Positions 1-9,688 of a stretch of DNA of 31,648 nt are shown here, piece after piece (position 1 is the stretch's first letter; every line of letters begins with the position of its first letter). The translations under genes and the position numbers were made by a program. The notes under the pieces were generated by a model. It was not told where the DNA came from. It did no database searches and was given only the letters and a program-made list of their open reading frames with translations. Origin of the DNA: Suillus spraguei (Eukaryota; Basidiomycota; Agaricomycetes; Boletales; Suillaceae); the NCBI GenBank assembly GCA_016800925.1, contig JABCPU010000669.1, positions 1-31,648 on the forward strand. Reading direction: 5' to 3'.

Positions 1-496
1 GTGACAGTAGTGGTGACTATTCCTAAGTACTGTGTGTACTATTGGAGGAAGTGTTACGACCATGCAAAACCGGAGATTAGCAAGAAGTCCTGGTCTTACA
101 TGGGTTGTACCGGAGGGTTGTAAGTCAAAGGGGCTTGGCCTCAGCTCGTATGCTGTGCCCCTTACCCGAGTATGTGCCCTTAATTTCAGATGAAGTCCAA
201 GGGAGAGTTCTGGTGGAGTCCGGATGGAGGGTCCAGACGAACTCTAAGGCAGGATAGCTCAATGGAGCTCCGATGGACTTCCGGATGAGCGCAGGAATGC
301 GCCGGAACTATTTCCGGAAGGTAGGGAGTAATGGTAAAACACTACTGGAACAAGTTCCAAGTAGAACGGATGAAGGATGGACCGCTGGACAAAGTCCAGG
401 GCAGGATAGGAGCAGAGCTCCGGAGGAAAGATGATCCATAGATGTCAGAGGATAGGATAGGATGGATCCGAAGGACTAGGGGTCCGAAGGTCCGGA

Positions 497-988
497 GCTC
501 GGAGGAGCGGAGGAGCGGATGATCGGGAGGAGCAGATGATCGGAGGAGCAGATGATCGGAGGAGCAGATGATCGGAAGGAGCAGATGATCGGAGGAGCAG
601 ATGATCGGAGGAGCGGAGGAGCGGAGGAGCGGAGGAGCGGAGGAGCGGAGGAGCGGAGGACGGAGGAGCGGAGGAGCGGAGGAGCGGAGGAGCGGAGGAG
701 CGGAGGAGCGGAGGAGCGGAGGAGCGGAGGAGCGGAGGAGCGGAGGAGCGGAGGAGCGGAGGAGCGAGGACGAGGAGCGGAGGAGCGGAGGAGCGGAGAG
801 CGGAGGAGCGGAGGAGCGGAGAGCGAGAGGAGCGAGGAGCGGAGGAGCGGAGGAGCGGAGGAGCGGAGGAGCGGAGGAGCGGAGGAGCGGAGGAGCGGAG
901 GAGCGGAGGAGCGGATGATCGGAGGAGCAGAGGAGCAGAGGAGCAGAGGAGTGGAGGAGCGGATGATCGGATGATCGGATGAGCGTAG
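497..988. repeat. GGAGGAGC octamer minisatellite
   Basis: About 490 bp of near-perfect 8-bp units GGAGGAGC, with variant GATGATC-containing units at both edges and a few deletions in the middle. The other LTR1 copies have only one or two such units at the equivalent place (about 6130-6165 and 28045-28070, complementary strand), so this is a copy-specific expansion. The plus strand is strongly purine- and G-rich, with many closely spaced GG doublets. Three octamers equal eight codons, so stop-free frames repeating RRSGGAEE arise automatically and should not be called genes. Confidence 0.95.
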
Positions 989-1611
989 CTCTGTGGATCT
1001 TAGAGGAAGTGTTGGCTACTAGAGAGGAGTAGGTCCAGATATGGTGTAGAGATAGTATAGACTACTCCGGACAAGGTCCGGAATAGAAACAGACAGTATA
1101 AGACTACCAAAGGTAGAGTCGGAGGTGAAACAGATGATAGACAGAGATGGACGAAGTCCGAACAGATTATAGGACATAGGATCAAAGCTCCGGCCTAGGG
1201 AGTAATCCCATAGGCCTGAGTTGGAAGCTTACAAGGGCCGGAGCCCAAGTGCAAGAACGGAGACGGAGTTATATAGACATGATAACAGGATACAGAGTAA
1301 TCAAGGAATATACAGAAGTAGGAACAATGAATCAGACTAAGGTCTGCAGGAGTTGTACTACAAGTTTATATACTGTAGGAGCATGCGGAGGGTAAGTACG
1401 GATAGTCCGAGGCTATGTCGGAAACACATTAGTAAGTACAGCGGGACATAAGGCTATGAACTCGGAGATGGAAGCTTGTACGAAATACTTATCAAGACGG
1501 AGCAGAGATCACCAAGAACCGGAAGCACAGAGATACCCAGAAGCCGGAGACACAGGTATATTCTAAAAGGGATAATGCGCAGGTGCGCGGGAATAGTTTC
1601 GGATATGAACT

Positions 1612-1745
1612 CGGATCGGATATGGACATGGATCGGATATGGACACGGATGGATATGGATTGGAGTGGATGGGTGGATCGGATATGTGAACTGGAGTGGA
1701 TGGGTGGATCAGATATGTGTAGGTTGGGTGTCTGGATGTCCATGG
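1612..1745. repeat. GGATCGGATATGGA-type short tandem repeats in LTR1
   Basis: Imperfect repeats of GGATCGGATATGGACATG and of GGATGGGTGGATCGGATATG lie near the end of the LTR1 copy. The truncated LTR1 copy at 13391-14142 has a related short run at about 14041-14110. Confidence 0.7.
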
Positions 1746-2190
1746 ATTGGGTTTGATCTAGACCTGAATGTACGGTATATGACAGGAAGTAAGGAACGAG
1801 TACAGGTACCTAGGAATTTTATACTAAGGAATAACTATGGAAATGGAAGGGATAGGATTAACATGCAGCAGACATGTATAAGACTGCACTACAGTTTACA
1901 AAACATCATGTACTGGCGAGACTGGATGGACATAGGACGGACGGTAAATCTTGCTTGAGGATGCCAAATGGGTTCGCAGAGATTGCCGAAGATCACGCTT
2001 TGCGGGAAAGTTGCCGCAGTACAACCGCTAAGCTGCAATGAGGCTTCCAGAGTGTGGAGCAATACCATTAGATAGGGGTAAACGCATGGTAAAGTAGGAT
2101 GGTGAAGCCGAAGGGTAAGGATAATGATTGCCGGTTGACACCTATATGAAAATGTGCCATTTCAAGCTCAGCGTGAGTTTGCTCGTCACA

Positions 2191-2474
2191 CCGGGCCACA
2201 ATACTTCCTCCTGACATTCTACAAGACGACAACAATATGGAGCCAATCCCCACCATCCAATATACACTCCATCACCCAGAGCCTCCCTCTCCCCATCCAA
2301 CACTCCAATTCCAATTACGCACGTCATCCATGGTAGATCTCTGTCTGCAAGCACCCTGCAGCTCAAAAACACCCCAACCCCAACTCCACCCACCCCCTCC
2401 ATTGACCCTAATACAACGCGACAGAGTGACCTAGCTAACTCCATCCACACTCCCCAAAAACAGAGGACCAAGAC
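2191..2474 (+). other. Probable LINE 5' leader before ORF1
   Basis: Stretch between the family A right end and the first methionine of LINE ORF1. It is C- and A-rich on the plus strand, as is the following ORF1. No gene is supported. It is assigned to the LINE only by position and composition. Confidence 0.4.
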
Positions 2475-3533
2475 ATGAGCGCCCCACCTAACCCCACTGC
2501 CAACCATGTCCCCAACTCTGAGGAAGAAGCCATCCTTGCTCACCTTGTGTTAGCTGAGACAAACAGATCTATCCTACGTCAGGACGGCTCCAATCATTGC
2601 ACCACCCTCCCACAATTCACCCCTACACCCATTGGCAGCTTTCCTAGAACCCATATGTCCCACTCAGCCCAAATCTTCGACCACCTGGACAACAGAGTCC
2701 TTCTCACATGGTTCCAAGTTGAGCATCCCAAGTTCATGGTCCAAATCTTCGACCACACGGGCAAAGACATATTCGAGAACTCTGCTATCCTAGCAGAGCG
2801 CATCCGCACCAATGTCTCTATCATAGCCAACTTTGTTCACCAAGGCGCAGCCCCTGTCAGAGTCTCCCCTCCACAACCCCAAGGTGGGAGGGACTCAAAG
2901 GATTTTGCAGTAGGCTTCCTAGTACACAACATATCAGAGGAGAGGAGAAACACATTTTCATGCAGTGCATCTGGTCAGCAGCAGACATAACCATTGAAGT
3001 GTTCCCCTTCAGCTGCACTCAACCACCCACCCTCTTATTCTGCCTATCTGGATTCACTACACCCAATGTAGATGTCATCAAACAAACTGTTGCGATACAT
3101 GGGCCTACCATGAGCACCGCGCTGCATCATGACATTTTCTCGGAAAGTGAGATCATAGAGGAGGAACTAATCTACAAAGCAACCCGAGACCTCATAAGGT
3201 CCATCCACATCAAACATCTGGACTTCAAAATCACCAGTGGACTATCCATTCCACGTTTCAACATCTTTGCTATTATTAGTCCATCCAACAATGCTAAAAC
3301 TTGGACTGAACTCCGTGGATTCCTCCACTTACTCAACTGGCCTCAATGGTTGTGGAGTTGCCATTGCCCTCTCTCTGTGCACCATCTGCCACTCTCTCAC
3401 ACATCCCCGAGGACTATGCCCTTTCCCCAACATCCCCATGTGGAATGGCCCTAAGGTGGGAAACAGAACCACAGTGAACACATCTCGTCAAACAGGGAGG
3501 ACAAGGGGCGGCAAATCTGGGCACCCTACCTGA
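2475..3533 (+). pseudogene. LINE (Tad-like) ORF1, gag-like RNA-binding protein, two frameshifts
   Basis: The reading begins MSAPPNPTANHVPNSEEE and is continuous to about 2955, moves to another frame at about 2960 (MQCIWSAADITIEVFPFS), and moves again at about 3345, ending at GKSGHPT. The joined product would be about 350 residues. The middle block with QIFDHTGKDIFENSAI resembles ORF1 proteins of basidiomycete LINEs as I know them. Near the C terminus is a CCHC zinc knuckle, CTICHSLTHPRGLC, with spacing CX2CX4HX4C (about 3385-3430). Such proteins coat LINE RNA to form the RNP. Two single-base frameshifts make this copy inactive. Whether it belongs to the same insertion as ORF2 at 10084-17782 is not settled. 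Bases 3534-3747 hold no clear coding sequence. Confidence 0.75.
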
Positions 3534-4223
3534 TAATCTGTCTCGCCACATTAATAGACACCTGAACATATCCACTACCCCATTATATACATCCCTAGTA
3601 CCCTAGAAACCCACACCCATCCCCACTCCATCCTGTCACCTCATGTTGATAACCCAAGCTATGAACCTCCCCTAGTTACATCAAACCATGTCCATACCTC
3701 CACAGTCCCTACAAATACAGTCCTTTCTGGCCAATGCTTGTCCCACCTGTCATATACCGTACTTCACACCCCATCTCCACTATGACCTCCTGACCTAATC
3801 TCCACATCTCCATACCTCCGGATCTCTACAGCTAGCCTGCTAACCCTACGCACATCATAGTCCACCCTGAGCACAGTCTCACCCACCACTATGTCTGGAC
3901 TTTCCCCCCTCTGATATCCGGGACATCCCCACCACATTTGATCCTCGTCCATGTCCTATCTGGATCCCGGATCCCAGGACCTCTGGATCTCCCTGCGTTC
4001 ATCTCCGGACATATTCTCATGCTACGCGCATTACCCCATTTAGGGTATGTCCTTGTCTCCAGCTCTCAGTTACCTCTGTCTCTGTCTTGATAATCTATTC
4101 CATACATATCTCATCTCTGAGCTCATTTAGTTATGTTCCGCTGTACTTAGCAATATGTTTCCACATGGTTCATACATAGCATTGGACTATGCTTACTGAT
4201 CTTCCGTAATGCTACCTACAGTA

Positions 4224-4396
4224 CAGTGGCTCAAAAAACTGTCTGCATGTTTTGGCATTTTTCACTATCTATAATATTGTGTGAGAACAAACAAATGCCT
4301 CAAAAACATGCTTATACCACATTGTAGTATGGCTTCAGGGCTTTCATATACAAGGCTCACAAAATGGTGACTCATGCGGACAGTTTTTTGACTCAA
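4224..4396. repeat. Tc1 left terminal inverted repeat
   Basis: Inverted copy of the right end (5588-5799). The outer motif CTCAAAAAACTGTCTGCATG (4230-4249) recurs in inverted orientation at the inner edge (about 4373-4394), so each end carries two facing copies of the likely transposase-binding motif. Confidence 0.88.
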
Positions 4397-4422
4397 GTAT
4401 TTTACAGTAATAACCAGGTATT

Positions 4423-5439
4423 CTAGTATTTTGTATGACCTCCCTTGGCTTTAATTACTGCCTCTATCCTTCTAGGCATACTCTCAATTAATTTCTGGCA
4501 ATCCTCAGCTGTGATCTTCCCCCATTCCACTGCTACTCTCTCCCAAAGCTCCCATACTCCTTTAGGGGGGTTTTCATAGGCTTGAAGCTTTTTCTTGAGT
4601 GTTCCCCAGAGATGTTCAATGACATTGACATCAGGAGACTGTGCTGGCCAGTCAAGAACATTGATGTTATGTTCTTCAAACCATTCCCTAGCTCTTCTGG
4701 ATGTGTGCTTGGGATCATTATCCTGTTGGAAAATGATATCTTCTTCATCAATCCCTGATTCTGCCAAGCTAGGCAGCAAGTGGTCATTTAAAATGTCCAC
4801 ATACTGCTCAGCATTCATCTTCCCCTCAACCTCAGCAAGCATTCCCACACCATTCCATCCCATACAGCCCCATACCATTAAAGAACCTCCTCCAAACTTG
4901 ACAGTCCCATTAACCTCTCTGTCTGTTAGGCCATCTCCCTTCTTTTTCCATACATACACCTTCCCATCTGACCCAATCCTATTGATTTTGGTCTCATCTG
5001 ACCATATAACACGCTTCCAGTCCTCTACAGTCCAGTGTTGATGAGCTAAGGCAAAGGCTAGTCTTCTCTGCCTATGTTTGATGGAGAGAAGAGGCTTTTT
5101 CTTCTTTGTTACTGCCTTGAGATGAGCTGCCTTGAGAACATTCCTCACAGTTTGTGAAGAGACAGGGGTAGTGATGGTGGAATTGATATAATGGGTGGCT
5201 TGGACAGCATTATCAGCCTTTCCTGTAGTGATATGTTGGATAATAGCCCTTTTGTCAGTAGAGGTAAGCTTGGATGGACGTCCTCCACAAGAGTTTTCCT
5301 TGTCTGGGTGGCTTTCTTTGATGAACTTGGCCACAGTGGACTTGCATACTCCAGTTCTAGAGGAAATTTGGCGAGCAGAGAGGCCAGCATAAGACAGAGA
5401 GAGGATATTATCTCTTTGAGCAGAGGAGATGGCTTTCAT
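4423..5439 (-). CDS. Tc1-type DDE transposase
   Basis: A 338-residue open frame starting MKAISSAQRDNILSLSYAGL. An upstream in-frame ATG at 5517 would add 26 hydrophobic residues not expected in the family, so the start at 5439 is preferred. N-terminal helix-turn-helix DNA-binding domain: about residues 5-50 (AGLSARQISSRTGVCKSTV) followed by a second HTH after the GRPSK linker. Catalytic core: first Asp in WSDETK, second in FQQDNDPKHTS, Glu in SPDVNVIEHLW. I count exactly 34 residues between the second Asp and the Glu, the DD34E signature of Tc1. Length matches the usual 330-350 residues. The family cuts and pastes the element between terminal repeats into TA dinucleotides in the nucleus. There is no premature stop or frameshift, unlike every other transposon gene here. 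Confidence 0.97.
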   Translation of the reverse strand: MKAISSAQRDNILSLSYAGLSARQISSRTGVCKSTVAKFIKESHPDKENSCGGRPSKLTSTDKRAIIQHITTGKADNAVQATHYINSTITTPVSSQTVRNVLKAAHLKAVTKKKKPLLSIKHRQRRLAFALAHQHWTVEDWKRVIWSDETKINRIGSDGKVYVWKKKGDGLTDREVNGTVKFGGGSLMVWGCMGWNGVGMLAEVEGKMNAEQYVDILNDHLLPSLAESGIDEEDIIFQQDNDPKHTSRRAREWFEEHNINVLDWPAQSPDVNVIEHLWGTLKKKLQAYENPPKGVWELWERVAVEWGKITAEDCQKLIESMPRRIEAVIKAKGGHTKY

Positions 5440-5587
5440 GGTGATTATGACTATGATACATGAGATATTCTGGTTTATATAGTTAGATATAGTCATAAAA
5501 TAACATAATGACACCACTTTATAATTTATATAATAGTGGCATGATTTTTATGGTGTCATAAATAATGATTTATATAGTTTTAATATA

Positions 5588-5799
5588 CACTCAAAAAACT
5601 GTCCACATGAGTCATCATTTTATAAGCCTTATATCTCCACCATATCTCCGCCGATTCCCACGGTGTAGGGCTCAAATAAAAGCCCTGAAGCCATACTACA
5701 ATGTGGTATAAGTATGTCCTTGAGGAATTTGTTCATTCTCACACAATATCATAGATAGTGAAAAATGTCAAAACATGCGGACAGTTTTTTGAGCCACTG
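5588..5799. repeat. Tc1 right terminal inverted repeat
   Basis: Pairs with 4224-4396. Outer motif at 5774-5793 and inner facing motif CTCAAAAAACTGTCCACATG at 5590-5609. This end has about 40 extra bp (around 5635-5680) with no match in the left end. Confidence 0.88.
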
Positions 5800-5807
5800 T
5801 ATATAAA
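5800..5807 (+). promoter_or_regulatory. TATA box of LTR1, abutted by Tc1
   Basis: TATATAAA lies about 465 bp from the LTR start in the uninterrupted copy (27650-27657) and recurs in all four LTR1 copies. In this copy Tc1 inserted into its first TA; the duplication regenerates the full motif downstream of Tc1 but separates it from its upstream sequence. Confidence 0.6.
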
Positions 5808-6467
5808 CTTGGACTTGTACTCTAGCAGACCTCAGTCTGAATATTAACGTTTCTTGTTGATTGTTTCCTTCTGCTTCCTATACTTCTCATGTCAATATAA
5901 CTCTGTTCCATTCTCGCAATTGGGCTCCGGCCCTTGTAAGCCTTCGGTTCAGGCCTATGGGAGTATTCCCTAGTCTGGACATTTGACCCTTTGTTTTATT
6001 ATGCTTTCCGGACTTTGTCTGACTCCTGTCTCTGACCCTGTTCTCCTCTGGCTCTACCTATGGTAGTCTTCCTCTGTCTGTTTCTACTCTGGACTTCATC
6101 TGGAGTAGTCTATACTCTCATTCCCCCTTGATCTATGGAGCTCCGCTCCTCCACTCCTCCTCATTCCAGTAGTCTTACCCTTGTTCCCTGTTCCTCCGTA
6201 AATAGTTCCGGCGTGTTTCCTACACTCCTCCGGTAGTTCATCGGCGCTCTTCTGAGCAGTCTAGTCCTAGAGTTCCTCCAGAGTTCCCTTCCAGACTTCA
6301 CCGGAACTCCCCCTCGGACTTCATATGAAATTAGGGGCACATACTCATATAAGGGGCACAGCGCACGAGCTGAGGCCAAGCCCCCTTGAATTAGTTCTGA
6401 CCCTCCAGTACACCCCCATGCCAAGCTGGGATTTCTTAGCAACCTCTGGTTTGGCATGGCCATAACA

Positions 6468-6785
6468 CCACCCATGTAAACCACACTTGATGTCTCCGAC
6501 AAGGGCCTGAACTCTTTGTGAAAGCGAGCTGCCAAAAGAGTAAGAGCTGTCACATGTGAGACACATCTTGGTACCCATGAACTACTGCCCAATTATACTG
6601 GTCATGCAAACAGGACAGGAAAGCAGAAGTTGTCTCAACCAAGCATGGTGCATGCCAGACCACAGAGACCTATTTAGATCAAAATGAGCCATGCCAAGAG
6701 GCTTAAGTTCCCACTAGTAGGCAACATGAAGGTTCTGGGCTTTCATGCTGTTCGAAAATGTGAACACAGTTCCCCAAGTAGCCGG
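6468..6785. other. Unassigned interval between LTR1 and family A
   Basis: About 310 bp with no convincing open frame. A plus-strand reading is broken mainly by TGA and contains short plausible protein-like stretches, but I recognise no family. It could be LINE, another transposon, or the original host sequence. Confidence 0.3.
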
Positions 6786-7719
6786 TGTGATGAACAAACT
6801 CATGCTGAGCTTGAAACGGCACATTTTCATATAGGTGTCACACGGCAATCATTATCCTTACCCTTCGGCTTCACCATCCTACTTTACCATGTGTTTACCC
6901 CTATCTAACGGTATCGTTCCACACTCCAGAAGCCTCATTGCAGCTTAGCGGCTGTACTACGGCAACTTTCCCGCGAAGCGGTGATCTTCGGCAATCTCCG
7001 CAAACCCATTTGGAATCCTCAAGCAAGATTCACCATCTGTCCAATGTCCATCCATTCTCGCCGGTACGTGATGTTTTGTAAACTGTAGTGCAGTCTTATT
7101 ACATGTCTGCTGCGTGTTAATCTTATCCCTTCTGTTTCCGTAGCTATTCCCCTCATATAAAATTCCTAGGTACCCATACTCTTTCCTTACTTCCCTCCTA
7201 TAGTACACACGGTACTTAGGAATAGTCACCACTACTGTCACTACGAAATAAAGTCCTTTACTGAAGTCACTGTTTCCTTCAGAATTGCTTTACCGCTGCA
7301 CACACCACCGCTCATTACCGCTTTCCCGCGCTTCACTGCTAGCGCTACCACTTTCTCACGCTTCATCGCTACACTACCGCTTGTTTTACCGCAGAAGTTC
7401 CCACGCTTACCGCAGTTTTACCGCTCGTACTACCGCAGTTTTACCATTCACGCTACCGCTTGTCTACCGCATTCCCATGCTTACCGCTAGTTTTACCGCA
7501 AGTTTTCCATGGACTGGAGTATTACCACTAGCATCTCACTACCTCCGACGGCATTCTCACACCACAGGTTGGGCAATATCAAACTATACTAACTTAGCAT
7601 TCCCTTTAGGGTCGAATGTTCTTGCCTTCGCAAGTGAAGCAGACTAGGTAGAGCACAAGACTCGCATACTAGTTTAGGCTGTGGTTCATTTACAGCCCAG
7701 GCTAGATTGTATCTTTACA
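6786..7719 (-). mobile_element. Complete family A element, minus orientation
   Basis: Starts TGTGATGAACAAACTC (6786) and ends TATCTTTACA (7719), the reverse of TGTAAAGATA. Flanked by CCGG at 6782-6785 and 7720-7723. Length 934 bp. About 7285-7510 contains more than a dozen TACCGC (GCGGTA) words. No gene. It shares about 530 bp with the head-to-head copy at 7812-8341 as an inverted repeat with a 92-bp spacer. Confidence 0.88.
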
Positions 7720-7811
7720 CCGGGTAATGCTATCCCTGACTTATTCATTGTCATACAATAAGTTAAGTAATCTCGACACCTGAAAACTTAATAATTCCCC
7801 CCCCTCCCTGG
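7720..7811. other. 92-bp spacer of the family A inverted repeat
   Basis: Single-copy-looking AT-rich spacer between the two inverted family A copies, ending in a C-run. No gene is seen. It would be the loop if a read-through transcript folded. Confidence 0.6.
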
Positions 7812-8341
7812 TGTAAAGATACAATCTAGCCTGGGCTGTAGATGAACTACAGCTTAAGCTAGTATGCGAGTCTTGTGCTCCATCTAGTCTGCTTCACTTG
7901 CAAAGCAAGAGTGTTTGACCCTAAAGGAAATGCTAAGTCAATATAGTTCGATAATGCCCAACCTGAGGTGCAAGAATGCTGTCAGAGGTAACAAGATGCT
8001 AGTGGTGACCTCCAGTCCATGGGAAACTTGCAGTAAAACTAGCGGTAAGTGTGGGAATGTGGTAGGCAAGCGGTATTGTGAACAGTAAAACTGCGGTAGT
8101 ACAAGCAGTAAAACTGCAGTAAGTGTGGGAACTTCTGTGGTAAAACAAGTGGTAGTGTAGCAGTGAAGCATGAGAAAGCAGTAGTGCTAGCGGTGAAGTG
8201 TGGGAAAGCGGTAAGGAGCGGTAGTGTGTGCAGCAGTAAAGCAATTCTTAAGGAGACAGTGACTTCGGTAAAGGACTTTATTCAGTAGAGACAGTAGTGG
8301 TGACTATTCCTAAGTACTATGTGTACTATAGGAGGGAAGTA
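7812..8341 (+). mobile_element. Family A element, right part missing
   Basis: Begins TGTAAAGATACAATC (7812) after CTGG, possibly a decayed CCGG-type target. It aligns with family A up to GGAGGGAAGTAA (about 8341), after which the sequence switches to repeat R5. The right 390 bp are absent. Confidence 0.8.
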
Positions 8342-8491
8342 AAAGTACTGAAATGTGCGAAGAGTCCTTTTTAACATGTACCGTGAACGGCCAGAATACA
8401 TAGCGAGAATGGTAGCGAAATAAAGATGTACTCCATGATTTTTAGCAAAGAGGCACACAGTGAGCAAGCGGTGTCATGGAAGGTAAGGTAA

Positions 8492-9688
8492 GGGCCCATT
8501 CAGCAACCATTTGTTTGCGCCCACTTCGCTTGTTTTCATCTGTTTGCATCCGTTTTCATTTGAAACGGAAAAACATGTTCAGCAATTAGATATCTGTCAC
8601 GCTGCATAATGTGGTGTTGCACTAGTACTTGTTTGCTCACTCTAGTCAATCAAATATCCCACTGTCCCTACTCTGTCAACTACTACCAGTCTACTACCAT
8701 GGCAATCTCTCTCTTGTCAGATACCAATTCACTGAGAAACCTCTGAGTTAAGATCAGGCTGTCAGTACCACGAAGATTCCATGGAATGCAAAGTGGCTTT
8801 CAGGAGATGATGCAACACTCCTTGACTCTCTCAAGACTTTTGCTGATGGAAACTCGGCTGATAATGGCACCTTCAAGTCTGCAGTATTTACAGCTGCTGC
8901 TAAGGCCCTCAAAGACAGCCACAAGACCAGTGGGGGTGCTCTGAAAACTGCAAAAAGTTGCTCGCGTCATTGGGCCACTGTAAGTAGCATTTTTCCTCCA
9001 TTTTCATGCTGATTTATTGTCTGTAGTTGAAGGCCAACTGTCTCATTGTCCAAAAACTATGAGAGCTATCTGGATTTGGATGGGATGAGACAAGAAAGAT
9101 TGTCATTGCCAGTGACAAAGTGTGGGATGATTACCTTGAAGTAAGCTTTCATATTTTGTTTATTTTTCGACTAAATTGCTGTTTAGGCTCATCCCGAAGC
9201 CAAAGTTTGGCATTCAACACCATTTCCCCTCTATGATGACATCATTGTGCTCATAGATGGGTGTCATGCCATGGGTGAAGGGGCACTACATATCAATAGT
9301 GTTGGATGCAAGACGAGCCCTCCGTGGCCAAGCACACTTGTTCTCGATGATGAGGATGATGTCTTTGTAGGTGAGGATGGTAGTCGTGCTGGGGAATCTT
9401 GTCAAAATAGGGCAAGGTGGCCACTGCCACTGCAGCAGCTAGCACTGCAGCTCTCTTTCTGTGGGTGTGGGTTGCCTTAAGAGAGGCTTTGAGGGCCTTT
9501 CTCTTCTGTGATGAAGTCATACTAGTAGTAGTTGTAGAGCTCAAGCAGCAAACTGATGGTTATCATTCATTATCTACATGTGTGACAGCGTGTGACACCC
9601 GTCGGAGCATTCATTTTGCTTCAACATCTGTTCGTTTCAAAATGAAACAAACCAAAACAAATGAAACGAGCAGTTGCCAAATGGGCCC
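8492..9688 (+). mobile_element. PIF/Harbinger transposon carrying only a Myb-like gene
   Basis: The element is 1197 bp, bounded by inverted ends GGGCCCATTCAGCAACC and, reversed, GGGCCCATTTGGCAACT, with TAA duplications at 8489-8491 and 9689-9691. A 3-bp TWA target is the PIF/Harbinger hallmark. It holds a decayed Myb/SANT-like gene but no transposase gene, so it would have to be moved by a relative. The matching empty site is in R5 at 26816-26818. Confidence 0.88.
8761..9480 (+). pseudogene. Harbinger Myb/SANT-like DNA-binding protein, three exons
   Basis: Three exons with GT-AG introns of 47 nt (8980-9026) and 46 nt (9141-9186), both phase 0. Exon 1 reads KWLSGDDATLLDSLKTF..., exon 2 reads LKANCLIVQKL, stop, ELSGFGWDETRK..., and exon 3 reads AHPEAKVWHSTPFPLYDDI. 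This is the order of the Myb/SANT-like domain: tryptophan-anchored helix, RHWATLK helix, FGWD block and HPEA..PFPLYD block. These proteins partner the transposase and bind element ends. The copy is dead: the TGA at 9060-9062 replaces a normally basic residue before LSGFGWD, and a start codon in frame is missing; an ATG at 8699 is in another frame. The C-terminal part after 9247 is acidic (DDEDD), then low complexity. Confidence 0.85.

Larger units (their letters stand above)
52..1784 (-). mobile_element. Solo LTR1 copy with expanded minisatellite
   Basis: Ends are TGTTACGACC (52) and GTATATGACA (1784), giving the TG...CA boundaries of an LTR, with a perfect 5-bp target duplication GGAAG at 47-51 and 1785-1789. 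It matches the copies at 3748-6467 and 27184-28499 in the opposite orientation. It is about 420 bp longer than the 27184 copy, mainly because of the GGAGGAGC array at about 497-988. The strand is given by the conserved TATATAAAC motif, which reads on the minus strand here (near 1368). No gene; the long arginine/glycine/glutamate reading frames inside are by-products of the octamer. Confidence 0.88.
1..2190 (+). mobile_element. LTR-like family A element, left end outside window, split by LTR1
   Basis: Bases 1-51 and 1785-2190 match the inner and right parts of the complete family A copy at 11076-11994; the window begins at about element position 465. The right end is the conserved ...CGTCACA at 2184-2190, followed by CCGG (2191-2194), the kind of 4-bp target seen beside other copies. 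The interruption at 52-1784 is an LTR1 insertion flanked by a perfect GGAAG duplication. No open reading frame of its own is supported. It could be a solo LTR or a non-coding element with very short terminal repeats. Confidence 0.75.
4224..5799 (-). mobile_element. Complete Tc1/mariner transposon
   Basis: A 1576-bp element flanked by the TA duplication (4222-4223 and 5800-5801) required by the Tc1/mariner superfamily. It has long terminal inverted repeats (about 175-210 bp) starting CAGTGGCTCAAAAAACTG and a single intact transposase gene on the minus strand. The pre-insertion site is preserved in the related LTR1 copy, where one TA stands at 27650-27651. Intact ends, intact TA and intact ORF suggest a recent arrival compared with the decayed elements around it. 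Confidence 0.96.
3748..6467 (+). mobile_element. Solo LTR1 copy carrying a Tc1 insertion
   Basis: Starts TGTCATATAC (3748) and ends CATAACA (6467); perfect target duplication CCACC at 3743-3747 and 6468-6472. Without the 1576-bp Tc1 element and its TA duplication the LTR is about 1.14 kb. The Tc1 element sits on the first TA of the LTR TATA box (TATATAAA, 5800-5807). Sequence on both sides of Tc1 aligns with the uninterrupted copy at 27184-28499. Confidence 0.9.

Noticed and set aside
552..974. Arginine/glycine-rich open reading frames of 105-140 residues
   Set aside because: They follow from an 8-bp tandem repeat without stops in several frames. There is no conserved protein and no counterpart in other LTR1 copies.
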